A DNA stretch of 64,000 nucleotides, from NCBI RefSeq assembly GCF_025024155.1, contig NW_026251731.1, positions 1 to 64,000 on the forward strand. The letters run 5' to 3'. This DNA comes from Gamsiella multidivaricata (lineage: Eukaryota; Mortierellomycota; Mortierellomycetes; Mortierellales; Mortierellaceae). A model generated the notes under the pieces. It searched no databases. It was given only the letters and a program-made list of their open reading frames with translations, and had not been told where the DNA came from. The translations under genes and the position numbers were made by a program. Positions 12,419 to 24,652 of this stretch are shown here, piece after piece. Within the stretch, counting starts at the first letter, position 1, and each line of letters starts with the position of its first letter.

Positions 12419-12776
12419 GAAGAACGAAGGTCGTTGTTCCTTGATAAGAGTAAGAGCTGGGATGTCTGTGCTTTAGTTGAAAGCAGTATAAACTATCCTG
12501 TTACAACGAACCCAGCCTGCCCACCGCTTCCTGAGGGAGACGAGTCAGCGCGACGAGGATGTGGTTAATCCTTAACTAATCCCATCTAAAATAGCAATAT
12601 AATTTACCCTAGTTGACGCGTCGCGGAATGTTTGCTCCGCAAAATGGCAAATTATAAATGAGGTGACTGGCAATTGGAAAAACAAACAAAGCATTTTTTT
12701 TTTTTTTGGGGACCCTCCCTCAACCTTGACACTCCACCTTTTACCCCTTACACCTATCTCGCTTCACAAACTAATA

Positions 12777-14999
12777 ATGGCCAGCGTAGCACCCGCCGGT
12801 TCTTGGGAGAGCCTTGAGCCAAAGCTGTCACCGCAGGTGCTCGATGCTGTGAGCACGATGGGCTTTTCAGAGATGACTCCAGTCCAGTCTGGAGCTATCC
12901 CACTCTTTATGAAGAACAAGGACGTGGTCGTCGAAGCCGTCACAGGATCCGGCAAGACCCTCTCCTTCCTGATCCCGATCCTCGAGAAGATCCACCGTCG
13001 GTCGCATAAGCTTGCGCCGTCAGAAGTCGGCGCCATAGTTATCTCACCTACCCGCGAGCTCGCCACCCAGATCGCCAAGGTGTTGACGGAATTTGAGCCG
13101 TTCTTACAGAATATCAAGCACCAACTGTTGATCGGAGGCGAAACAAGTCTGGAGGAGGACATTGCGACGTTTCAAGAGGTACATCCGGATATCTTGATTG
13201 GGACACCGGGACGGCTGGAGGATATCTTGTCGCAGAAGCGAGGAGGTGTGAATGTGAAGGAGTTAGAGGTATTGGTGTTGGATGAGGCGGATCGCTTGCT
13301 GGATATGGGATTCTCGGTCAGCTTGAATAAGATCATGGGACTATTGCCGAAACAGCGCAGGACGGGATTGTTCTCGGCGACGATGACGGATGGCCTGCAT
13401 GAGCTTGTCCGGGCTGGTTTGAGGAATCCGGTACGTGTAGTGGTCAAGGTCGAAGATCTGGTCGGTGGTGGAGGACAGCGCACACCTGCTTCGTAAGTTA
13501 ACAAGCATTACAATGCACGTAAAGGACGCTCGTGTTGTACTCTACTCAAGGTATCTAATCTTTTACTGTTTCTCCTGCGCATTATAGGCTTCATATCGGA
13601 TACATTCTTTGCTCGACATCCCAGAAGCTGCTCTTACTTACACACTTGCTGCGACAGGAGTCAGCCAACAAAAAGACAATCGTCTACTTTGCGACCTGCG
13701 CCAGTGTTGATTACTTTTACAAACTTCTCTCGCGCCTCCCCGCTCTCTCTGGATTCGCCATTCATTCGCTTCACGGGAAAATGGAGACCAAGAAACGATC
13801 ACTCACATTCAAGTCGTTCACGGACATCCCTGCTGGATCACCAGGAGTCTTGCTCTGCACGGACGTTGCATCGCGCGGATTGGATATTCCAGATGTCGAT
13901 TTCGTTGTTCAGGTGGATCCGCCCCAGGATCCCAAGGCGTTCACGCATCGATGTGGACGTGCCGGTCGCGCTGGCCGCGAGGGCAAGGCCGTTGTGTTTT
14001 TGGTACGGGGCAAGGAAGAGACCTACGTGGATTTCTTGAAGGTCCGCAAGGTGCCGATTCACAGATGGGACTGGAAGGGCGGGCCGGTCATTACAGAAGA
14101 TGTGGATGAGGACGAAATGGACGATGCCGACCGTGAGCAGGATGAGCGGGGTGTGAGCCAGAAACAGGAACCGGAGGATGATGCCGAGAATGCCGAGTTC
14201 TTGAAGGGACTGCAGAAGATTGTAATGACGGATCGGGATCTGCATGATAAGGGTACGATGGCGTACGTATCGTTTATCAGGAGTTATTCGAAACATGAGG
14301 CGAGCTTTATTTTCCGGTCGAAGGATTTGGACCTGGGGTCTTTGGCGCGTGGATATGGATTGCTGAGGTTGCCGAAGATGCCAGAGTTGAAGAATGAAAA
14401 GACTGGAGGTGGTATTGAGGGTTTCGTACCAGCGGATATTAATGTAAGTAAACACTGGTATAGCATGATGTTTAAAAAAGACGAGTGGAAAACAGGGTTG
14501 CTGATATGTATATTGCTCTGCTTGTAATGTCGTTCGGTAGATGGACAAGTATAAATACCAGGACAAGCAGAAGGAAGCTGTGCGGGTGAAGAAGCTGGCG
14601 GAGTACAAAGCCAAGCAAGCAGAGAAAGAGAGAAAGGCAGCAGAACAAGGCGGACAAAATGATAAGAAGCGGAAACAGATCCACAAGACATCGGCATGGT
14701 CAGAAAAGCAGGAAGCCAAGGAGCGGAAAGTAGACCGGCAACTGAAGAAACAGAGGAAGAGAGAGTACCTAAAGCGGGTGGCAAACGGTGAAATTAAAGA
14801 AGGCGAGGACGAGGCGGACAAGGACACTGACAAAAAGGAGCCAGAGGTAGAAGACGAAGATATGGATGGAGATGAGGATGAGGAGGACAGCTGGGAGGCA
14901 TTGGCACGCGAGGAGCGGTTAGCAAAGAAGGTGAAGAAGGGCAAGCTGAGCGCGAAGGAGTTTGACAAGCAAGTCGGCAACATGTTTGGTGAGCTCTAA
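12777..14999 (+). CDS. SPB4: DEAD-box RNA helicase SPB4/DDX55, 60S ribosome assembly
   Basis: Three exons, 12777-13492, 13588-14443 and 14541-14999, encode 676 residues (yeast Spb4 is about 606). The helicase motifs appear in order: Q motif [14 protein letters not shown], motif I AVTGSGKT, Ia PTRELATQ, Ib [50 protein letters not shown] and [16 protein letters not shown]. After the core comes the SPB4-type extension ([17 protein letters not shown]). The C-terminal tail is rich in Lys and Glu and includes FGEL at the end. Spb4 is an ATP-dependent nucleolar helicase that remodels 27S pre-rRNA in pre-60S particles. The start is the Met of [10 protein letters not shown]; an in-frame upstream Met at 12663 lies in a T-rich leader and is unlikely. 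An ACGCGT-containing site lies about 160 nt upstream. Confidence 0.95.
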
Positions 15000-16780
15000 T
15001 TAACGGCCTATTGTCAAGAAATAACAATAAAAAGATTCCTCTTAGAAAGCTATAGTCTTCAGGCACCGAAATGCAACCAACTGTGTCTGCGGTCGATCTA
15101 CAAAGACTCTATAGACTCAGGTACGATTTTTTGAATCAAGAGAAAATTATATTATGTATATTATGTATACCATAAGTTGTCGGCAGTGGAGCCCTGTACG
15201 TTGTCTCTCTCCCCTCTCACTGCTTCCCTGCTCACTCCTCCTTGTCTGCCGGTCTGCGAACGTGACACTACTGATGTACTGACATGTTGTTGTTTTTCCC
15301 CTTCGAGTAAAAAACCACTGCCCTCAACTCCCAGAAGGCCATCTCTCTGTCTTGTTATCTTGCACTTCGTGCTAATGCTTACGGGGGGTACGTTTGGCGG
15401 GACACCCCGGTCCTAAGTTCGGCAGGCAGTGCAAGGACTAGTTAGTTTTCTCATATAGACACACACTCCTTGGTTGCGGTGTCGCCCACATTCGAGTACA
15501 AGCGCGTTCCATGCGTCTCAATGAGGCGCTTTCAGCCAACGTCCGCACGAGCCAAAACTGGTTGCAATTTCTTACGATACGCCATGAAAGATGGCTCCTC
15601 CTCCTCTTTGTGGTAACCTTGTCTGACTTCATGGATAAATCATGAAACAAAGTCTTGCTGCAAGGAAGGAGCGCACCACGATGCTGCTTCAGTAAGATGT
15701 GTCGCGGCAAGTATCTGAATTTTGAAACTGTTTATTAGGAATGCTTGTTACGATGGAAGATTCCTTCACACTGTTAGACGACCTTTCGAATCTGCTCTCT
15801 CGTGTCTCTTCTGCCTGTCCCTCGTCTCATCTTAACTGCAGTCCTATCGTTGCTAACGAGGTAAAAAAAAATGGACGGTAATAGTTGAATAAAAAAAAAA
15901 CCGCAACATCCAGAAATGAAAAAAGCAAAAATCAATAAAGGCCCGCAATAAGCTAGCCAACGCTCAATCAATAGGCAAGCAAGGTACCCCGTCACTGCAT
16001 CGATCGTGTTTTGATGGCTCCTTGCGGTCGACAAGGCAAAACAACGATCGATAATGATGAAGACATCCCGATCAGGGACAGAGCCTTGCACACGAAAGCA
16101 CCTAGAGCGGTACTCACAAGGGTATCGCCGTCCGTCTTCTTTACCAGTCAGGATACCCTTGACACTCGCGCCCAGTACTGATGAGGAGTAGTCCCAGCGT
16201 CAAACTCTCGTTCAAAGCGAACGAGAGTTGACCCAGTCTAGCCGTGCCCAGTACTGATGAGGAGTGCGTGCCCTACTGAAGGAAGCCTGCCAACTCGACC
16301 AAAGAGTTGATAGATCGTCAGGTCTCGGTCACCCTGTAACTTATGCTTATGCCACTTGCCTCGATCTTGTCTGTTGGCTTGAGGTCGATCCGTCGACATA
16401 AATGACCCAAGGATATCGACGCGAATCGCCGAATTGTAATCAATGGAACTGGGAGGTTGGATAAGTGGAGGGATCGATAGCGGGTTCATACCCTTTCTTT
16501 CTTAGAAAGTGCTACAGGCCCTCAATGCCCATGGTAATCTGCACAACCAAGGAATATGGTGCATACTGCATACACTTTATTTCGAATGACAGTGAGGGAA
16601 GAATGAGGAGATTGACCATGGAAAGTGCGAGATGAAAGATGTCGACGTTAATGGACTACTTAAATACGCTTCACTATTTTCATCCCTAGTTTATTATTAT
16701 ACTTGGCCAGTCAAGGAATTTGAGCGGTCCTGGCCAACCCTTCATTCCACAACTACCACGCCATCGCCATAGTCTACACT
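15000..16780. other. Intergenic with inverted and direct repeats
   Basis: No gene is supported. A minus-strand frame at 16238-16489 looks partly protein-like but matches no family I know. A compact set of repeats lies at 16117-16265 and is listed separately. T- and A-rich tracts lie at 15860-15905. Confidence 0.4.
16117..16265. repeat. Nested inverted and direct repeat cluster
   Basis: There are three parts within 150 nt. CAAGGGTATC (16117-16126) pairs exactly with GATACCCTTG (16152-16161). AACTCTCGTTC (16203-16213) pairs exactly with GAACGAGAGTT (16219-16229) across a 5-nt loop. An identical 20-nt direct repeat, at 16170-16189 and 16246-16265, brackets the second hairpin. The arrangement could be a short mobile-element relic or a structured RNA. 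Confidence 0.6.
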
Positions 16781-18816
16781 ATGTCCAAGGACGGCACCCT
16801 GAAATGTTACTTTTCAGCATATTTCGAGAATCCGAAGTCCAACTGTACGCCACTTGGCTTCCTCGAGTACGCCAAATTCAACTCTCGGGAGTCGCGTCTT
16901 GCCGCCGACATTTGATATCGGGAGCTGGGGAAGCTTGACCAGGAGACCCGAAAACACCTGCAGCAGTTGTGGCGCTCGTCTCGACCTGCCAGGGCAAAAT
17001 ACTGGAAGGACCTTAAACGCGAAGAGGAGAGAGAGAACAAAAAGGCACACTTCACACAAACCTCTATCACATTAATCACGTCTTTATTCGCATAGGTTGA
17101 ATACGGGATCGACTTGGAGACCATCGTGTACGACGAGAAGAGAACCGTTGCACAGAGCCAGAAGAAGGAGCTGCAGCATTCCTATGAGAATGGTCAGTGC
17201 TTGCTCGCTATATCTACATCTCCATGTACTTGGGCTTAGCCTCGTGTTCATGCTGTATTTACAATTTAGAGGAGGAGGGAGACGCAGAAAAAGACTCGCG
17301 TGCATTCACCGGCACATGCGGAAAGGACTCTAGTCTTCCTGACGGTGATTCATCCTCAGCAACATCCAGCCCATCGGTTGGGCACGACAGTCCCAGCAGG
17401 CGAGCCCAGACCTTCGTTCTTGAGAAGAAGCGTTCCTTCGGCCTCATCGCCCCCGCCATTTCGACATCGAGGCCAGTAAGTCAGCGCCCGCGGCCCGCTG
17501 CAGCCGCAGCCAAAGGATTTCATCAGCTTGGTACGTGAAGGGCTTTTTTCCCGTTGCAATTGCATAGTGACCCTCAACGATGGTGAGCGTCGCTTTTTGA
17601 TCATCTTTCGTTCAACACAATAGACCTTGCGCCATTCGGGAAGCTCCACCAGTCGACGCTATGGCAGATGGACGGTGTAGACTTTTCGAGGATCTTCTCA
17701 CAGTTTTGAGAGGCAGATACTGGGCTTCATTCACTGAGCGTCGATTGGATCGTTGATATGTCGCGCATGTCTTCGTTCATGAGCAGTCTCTCGTCTCAGA
17801 ACCGTTCAAGGGCAGCACGTATCACCTTCCCATCAGCTGTCATACAGCAAAAATGGCCAGACTTTCAGGCGCTGTGCGAAAGAGTTTTTAAGGAGGGCGC
17901 TGCATACGAGGACGTCCGGCAGGCGCTCAGGAAGGAAGACAGCGGCGACCCGTTGGTGGCATACATTTTGAGCATTGTGCTCTCATAGTAAATGAAACCT
18001 GTACTTGACGCAATGACGATCAACCGATTGAGCTGGGCTTGTTGCTGACCTTGGCATTTCTCATGTTGCCTTGACAATAGCCACCACTTTTTTACTTTCC
18101 ACGATGTGTTGCCCCACGGCTTGAATGAGAGAGAGGGATTTGGCTATTGCACATGGGCGTTTATTCGTGGGGCGATGACTTTAGCTCGGATTGAAGGACG
18201 ATCCTTCGAGATGCCAGTAGTGGGGGTATCGGAGCGGAAAAACACAGGCCGAGTCCTACTTGCTGAGCGACAAGCTCACCCTCATATGGCCGATGGGGCG
18301 GCAGTACATGGGACGGACCAAATCTACCTGGCAGAAGCAGCATCCTTGAGTGCCAACAGGGATGAGAAGCGGCACGCAGACCTGTTCAAGCTGAAAAGGG
18401 ACATGAAGGACAGCTGGATATCGCAGATGAGGGAGATCATCACGACGACGCTGCCCCCGTCGCGACTGACTGTCTTTGGATCGGCCTCGTATCGACACGA
18501 GACCAGCTTCTTCGCCATGGACTTTGCAGGAGTCTTTCGGCTGTGTCAAATAGGAGCGATGATCATCCCGACCAAACAAGCCAACTTTGCCAACAGCATG
18601 CGGAGCTGTGTCACGGCCTGTCTCGATTTTGTGCTGATGATGTCTGAGCAGTTGAATGAGCGGCAAGCATGTAAGACCATCACATACAAGGAGCGCCTGG
18701 AGCTCGAGGAGGCCTGCGATGCTCTACCCACCACAAGCAGCACCCCGGTGAAGGAAATCAAGAAGCGCAAGGCACATAAACAAGGACCCAGAGATCAGGT
18801 CATTTGTCGAGCTTAA
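16781..18816 (+). pseudogene. Multi-exon hypothetical gene (family recalled from Mucoromycota) interrupted by two in-frame TGA codons
   Basis: The exons are 16781-17044, 17096-17192, 17270-17530, 17624-17987 and 18081-18816. All phases agree and would give a 573-residue frame. The frame contains TGA at 16913-16915 (between AADI and YRELGKL) and at 17707-17709 (between IFSQF and EADTGLHSL). Either is one C-to-T step from CGA (Arg). Intron 1 would need a GC donor (AAG|GCACAC). The C-terminal 240 residues are well preserved (HFFTFHDVLPHG, CTWAFIRGAMTLARIE, ADGAAVHGTDQIYLAEAASL, FAMDFAGVFRLCQ). I recall similar long, uncharacterised proteins from Mucoromycota; their role is unknown. Either the gene died recently or the TGA codons are read through. 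Intact introns argue against a retrocopy. Confidence 0.65.
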
Positions 18817-20429
18817 GCGTTTTTTTTTTTCTATGAATTACTCTGTTCAAGCAAAGAGGACAATCGCAGTAAGTCACTCTCTTGCTGTTGAAGGATGGAG
18901 CTGTCGCATCACCATCTGCACGACTCGGTTGACGCGTCCGTCGGCGAGAATGTCATTTTCGGAGGAGAAGCAACTGTGATTGCTATGTGCAGCGATGAAA
19001 ATGTCATATGGATTCAAAGAACGCGCTTCCTCCGGTGCTGAGGGCTCAGACAAGCTGAATTAGAGTGGAGGAGGGGCGAAAAAGTGGTGGATGAGGAATG
19101 GGAGACACATATGTTTGCCGCCAATGCTCCTTGTTCTTGAGTTCCAGATTCATAGAGTCCTATATGGTTCTTGATTGCAAAATCGAAAATGATTGGAGAC
19201 CTACTTAAAGCCTGTTGTTACCTTGGTAAGCTGAGATCTGGCGTATCTGGAAATTGTGTACACACTGGCTCTACAGCAGAGGGTTCAACCTGCTTAGCAA
19301 CGGTCAGTGATTGAGTGGGCAACAAGCTTGTTGCTCGACCACGTTTGATGCTCGACCACGTTTGATGAAAGTATGTTGCTTTTGCACATCCATCTGAGAG
19401 TCTATCTCACTAGTGGATCTAGAGTGAAGAGAGGGAGCCTTATTATAGTAAATACTGCTATCTCAGTCTAGGTGTAGATAATGCACTTGTATATACCTAA
19501 TGGTCGCGTTATCAATGGTACCATGTGTAGAAACTGGGCGAAGCATTTGTTGACATCATAGAACATTAAAAAAGACAGGGAGACCATGAGTGACAAGTGT
19601 TTTCATAGCGACGTTGCTTTTTGATCCTTTGATGTGGGCTCTTCCTATCATACTGAGGCAGAATTCAGTTCACCCATTAATAGGGAATGTGAATTTGAAC
19701 TTGGTGCGAGAGGAACCGTCATTTGGGTAAATCGTATTTGGGCCTACCTGAGCAGGCAATGACTCGAAGCTATCATCCGTTTGATTATGGCTGAACACCT
19801 CTTAGTCAGAATCTGCGTTAGGGCTCGACGATTACCGCCTGCACTATATTGAACTATGTAGTACGTACGGGCAGAGAAGAATACCCTTCATGGTGGCAGA
19901 GGGGGACATATATATAAGCTACCGTCTGCCCTGAAAACAATGATCCCTCTCTTGTCTTGTTGACTTCAGTCTGTAGGCGAATATAAGGGTAGAATATTGT
20001 ATTGACCACTGTACCAGAAACTCAGCTACGGATGCCAGGTTTACGACGGAACGACGAAGGCAGCGGATTATATCTGTCACGAACCATGTTTGATCGTAGT
20101 GAAGAAGTGTTCAAGCTGGTGCACACGCGTGTGCTACTACATCTTTGGTGACCGCATTTGCACTTGACCCCCTCGCGCAGCGCGCTTGCTCTCCTAGGCA
20201 TATTCAATAGACACGTCGCAAAGGCCCTTATACTGTCCTAAGGCGCGATCCTAGCTAAGAACAGCATCAATTATAGACGCGTCGATCCTAGCCTTGTAAT
20301 CATGTATAAATACCACCATAGCTTCATTCGAGAAACCCCAGCCTGCAGTACAATAAATCCTTTATCTTGACCCTCTACTCCACACGCACACGTACACTTA
20401 CCTTTGTTTGCCTTGTCCAACCGTGACAA
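18817..20429. other. Intergenic, no supported gene
   Basis: A perfect 17-nt tandem duplication (GCTCGACCACGTTTGAT) lies at 19333-19366. A TATAAATA-like element lies at about 20305, upstream of the transposon remnant. No credible coding frame was found. Confidence 0.4.
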
Positions 20430-20830
20430 TGTCCATATTCCCGACACAACCTTTAAAGATAGCCCGAAATACTATGGATACGGACCGGATGGTCTCATTT
20501 CCAGCACACGGTGAGAGTCACCCAGGCGTATCTAAGCGGCAAAGGGATTGAGGCGCTTCCTTTGCCGGCACAATCGGCCGATCTGAATCCAATCGAGCAT
20601 GCCTGGAACAACGTGAAAGCTCAAAAATGGCCTTAGAGAAAGGAGACAGAGAGGTATTCATGATCTATGGGAGATAGTCCTAGAAGAATGAGAGAAAGTC
20701 CCTTGCATTACACCCAGACACTCTACAAGCCCATCCGCGTCGTGTTCAAGCTGTTTTGAAGGCAAATGGAGGGCATACAAGGTGCTTGGGGTACATTAGG
20801 AGGCTAGTCAAAGAATTGTTACAGCGACAC
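20430..20830 (+). mobile_element. Tc1/mariner transposase remnant
   Basis: A degraded DDE transposase C-terminus is readable across frames. VRVTQAYLSGKGIEALPLP and PAQSADLNPIEHAWNNVK (about 20510-20625) match the Tc1 pattern around the third acidic residue (SPDLNPIEH-W). HPRRVQAVLKANGGHTRC (about 20730-20790) matches the family terminus. Frame changes and stops (TAG after QKWP) show it is dead. The N-terminal DNA-binding part and terminal inverted repeats were not found. Confidence 0.8.
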
Positions 20831-21480
20831 ACTTCAATAAAAGCGAACATTCCTCAGTCAATATGGATGCTATCTCGATGCGGGCTTTAGCATGTTGTAG
20901 CTGAGTGACAACACTAATGTTTCGCAGTGCGCTAGTACGATGGCATATTGGCAGAGTGGGTTATTTTGAATCAAGGTTTAATGAATAAGTCTCTCTTGCA
21001 GCAAAGGATGAATAGAAGGAAGAGAAGGAGCCTCATGGACAACCTTCCTGGTCCGTCATCGCCCCATCTCCTCTTCATCTCTTCCCCCTCATCATCCTCA
21101 TTCATTTTCACCCTCCTCTTCATCGTCGCCCTTCGCTTGTGAGTCATCCACCCAAAAAAAAAAAGGCTTTCCATTGCTTCCACGAAGAAGCAACTCGAAC
21201 AGCGGACAACAAGGTTTAAAATAGTCCTTTCTCCTTTCTAGATGGCGATGACCTTTTCTCCTCTCTAACCCTTCCCCATCTTCTTGATTCGTCCGCTAGT
21301 TCTCTCTCTCATATCCACTCAATACCGACGAGGAACGCTGATCACGAAGAAGAGCCTGAGGATCGAGAGCTGCTATTTTATCGCTGATTGCAACTGCATA
21401 TTTATTTCGAGACGGACGTATTTTTACCCGGAGTCAGCAACGCGCTTCTACCCCACACTGAACAACCTGAAGGCAAGACG
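20831..21480. other. Intergenic, leader of the mannosidase gene
   Basis: C/T-rich sequence at 21050-21120 and 21220-21310 is typical of a promoter and leader for the gene starting at 21481. Opposing open frames of about 65-70 codons here look like chance products of this composition. Confidence 0.35.
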
Positions 21481-24400
21481 ATGTTTAGGAGAGAGAGTCG
21501 TTCCGAGATCCCCTTCCACGACGACAACAAGTATGCAAAGACGCCCCTTAGCATCCACAACAGGGTAGGCCAGTCAGTCACCATGATCGCACAAAGGGGT
21601 GCTGTCAATTGCAGGGTAGTTTCTCTCGTATATCTGTCTAACAGTCATCGGATTGTTTCACACATCCCCATCGTGTACTTGACATAGAGGCAGCCCCAGC
21701 GTCGTCTTCGTAAACGCCATGCAGTCCTAGTCCTCTGCCTGTTTGCGGCGACATACATGTTCCTGAAATCACCCTCGACTTCAGTATCATGGTCATCACC
21801 CTCCTCCCCCGCACCCAAGTCTGGTCAAAGTCAAGGTCAGGACGACAAGAAGTTCATCGTCCCCCGTCCTCCTCCTCCACAGCCAGCTCCCAATATCAAC
21901 AATGACAAGAGCAGCAACCAAGCCGCCGCAGGAAGCAATGTCAGCGACAGCAAAAAGCAAGAGGAGAAAAAGAAAAAGAAGAAAAAAAAGAATCCACCGA
22001 CGCTGTTTGAGTTCGACGGCAAGGATCCAACCCTCCGGTTTCATGACGTGCCCCGTGGAGACAGGAAATCGAAGGACAAGGGGCCAAAAAAAAACAAGAA
22101 GCAACCCAAACCCGTTGCACCTCCAGCGCAGAAACCAGCACCCGTCATTCCTGCTGTGCCGATCGTACCTGTAGTACCTGATATTAAGCAGCAGCACGAT
22201 TGGAAGGAGCTTGAAGAGGCTAGCAAGGATCTATCGGAGGACGAACCGGACATGGAACTGCATCTCGATGATGCCGACGACTACGCCGATGTCGGCACTA
22301 ACAAGGAGAGCCTTCCTGTGCCTGGAAACCATCGATCGAAAGAGAACCCGCCGATTTGGGAAGAGCGCAAGAACAAGGTCAAGCAGGCGTTCCTGCACGC
22401 CTGGAATGCATACCGTCGCGACGCCTGGGGCAAAGACGAGTATCACCCGATCTCGAAATATGGATCAAACATGATTCGAAAGGGTCAGGGTTTTACGATT
22501 GTAGATTCGCTGGATACTATTTTGTTAATGGGACTCGAGGACGAGTTTCAAGAGGCCAAAACCTGGGTCAAGAACGAGCTTGATTTTGATCAGGACGGCG
22601 AGGTCAATTTGTTTGAGACGACGATTCGGGTTCTAGGAGGGCTGCTAAGTGCGTATGACCAGTCAGACCATGATCCAGTGTTCTTGCACAAAGCAGTCGA
22701 TCTGGCGGATCGGCTGATGGGTGCTTTTGACACCCCAAGTGGGATCCCGTATGCGAGCGTACATCTGAAGGAGGGGCGAGGCGTACCTGGCCATGATCGT
22801 GGAGTCAGTTCGACGTCCGAGGTGACGACCTTGCAGCTGGAGTTCAAGTATCTGTCGTACCTCACGAAAGATGATAAGTACTGGAAGGCGGCTGAGAATG
22901 TGATGTTCAAGATCAAGGAGCAGGACAGTTTGGATGGACTGGTTCCTATCTTCATTAATCCATACACGGGACATTTCCAGGGTGGTGAAATCCGCCTTGG
23001 CTCTCGCGGGGACAGCTACTATGGCAAGCAGCGTGATGAATTCTGGCTTCTGTATCCTTCGTGGGACTTTTCCAGTGCGCATGATCTAACGCTAATTACT
23101 TTTCCAAACAGAATACTTGATCAAGCAGTATCTTCAGACTGGAATGAAAGAGCCAATCTACAAGGAGATGTACGATCGTGCGATCGGGGGCGTCAAGAAA
23201 CATCTCTTGGGTCGAACCATCCCCAACAACCTCCTCTTCGTCGGCGAGATCTCCAAATACGAGCCCACGAACCTCTCGCCCAAGATGGACCACCTGGTCT
23301 GTTTCCTAGGTGGCACCATGGCGCTTGCATCGACCGGGGGTGTTTCGCTGGATGACCAGACCTTCTCGCGCTCCCGATTCTCGAGGGCTCAGGAGGAGGA
23401 CTTTAAGATTGGAGAGGAACTCACAAAGTCGTGCTATGAGATGTATCACCAAACGGAGACCGGATTAGCGTCCGAGATTGTATATTGGGTGCAAAAGCAG
23501 GAGCAGATCCGGGGCAAGAGCGCGTTGCAGCATACCCCTGGTTCGGACTTTATTATCAATGATCGCGATGGACACAACTGGTTGCGTCCAGAGACTGTTG
23601 AAAGTTTGTTCTATCTCTGGAGGCTTACTGGTGATGAGAAGTATCGGTAAGCTGAACACCCAACATCGTTTGCATGTGGTGCTAAACCAATGAATTGATA
23701 TATCGCAGGAAATACTAACTAGGGTTTGGTTCTGTTGCGTTGTAGCCAATGGGGATGGGAGATCTTTGAGGCGATTGAAAAGTACAGCAAGGTCGCTTCG
23801 GGAGGCTACAGCTCGATCCATGACATTCGTCGGGCAAACAAGATCAACTTTTCTGACAAAATGGAGACATTCTTCCTGGCGGAGACCCTCAAGTACTTTT
23901 ATCTACTGTTTGGTTCGGATGATGTCCTACCTTTGGACAAGTATGTCTTCAACACCGAAGCGCATCCCTTGCCGATTTTCACACCGCCCGAGGAATTCTT
24001 GGCCCGCACTGGCGGAGCTGGTGCTCCTCATGTTGGAGATTCTAAAAAGCTGAGCACAGAGGAGGAGCGGTGGTACAAGGATCTGCTCGACAAGGAGGAC
24101 GGCGGTCTGGATGCAACTGCTAAAAGTGGTGACGATGAGGATGAGGAGGCAATGAGAGACGGAGATATCGGTGTCGAGGACATGGAGGACGAAGTCGCTG
24201 GTACGGACGATAGCCTCTTGTCCGAAACTATGAACGAGACGGGTGGCGAGAACTCTGAAGGAGAGCTAGAGCTGGTTGCTGATCCAGAGGCGGACGAGGA
24301 TGCCGATGTTGAACGGGATGAAGTTGACCAGGGGCTGGAAGACCTGACTGTGGATGACGAGGATGAGGAAGCAGAGGAGGTGCCGGAAGTCGAGGTGGAC

Positions 24401-24652
24401 TATGAAAACAGCGAGGGCGAACAGGAAGAGGGCGAAGAGGGTGAAGTGGGCGAAGAGGGCGAAGAGGGCGACGAGGGCGACGAGGAAGAAGGGGGAGAAG
24501 GAGAGGAGGAAGACGAGATGGATGGGGATTCTGAGCAGGAACAAGAAGGCGGAGAAGAAGAGGGTGAAGATGATGAAGGCGTCGAATATGGTGGGGAAGG
24601 CGATGGACAGGAGGAGGAAGAGAATCAGGATTCGGATCGCGATTTATTGTAG
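21481..24652 (+). CDS. MNS1: Class I alpha-1,2-mannosidase (GH47), type II membrane protein with acidic C-terminal tail
   Basis: Exons are 21481-21564, 21688-23023, 23112-23646 and 23746-24652 (about 953 residues). An alternative first donor at 21616 would add 17 residues. After a basic cytosolic tail, [14 protein letters not shown] is the membrane anchor, followed by a Pro/Lys-rich stem. The GH47 domain (about 258-730) shows [86 protein letters not shown] and the calcium-binding TEAHPLP. These enzymes trim mannose from N-glycans in the ER/Golgi. Intron 2 (23024-23111) has a GC donor (G|GCAAGC): only this splice restores SYYEYL. The last ~180 residues are almost all Glu/Asp/Gly, unusual for the family and possibly involved in calcium or retention. 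Confidence 0.93.

Noticed and set aside
13838..14983. 381-codon antisense frame over SPB4
   Set aside because: It is Ser/Phe-rich shadow of the Lys/Glu-rich helicase tail.
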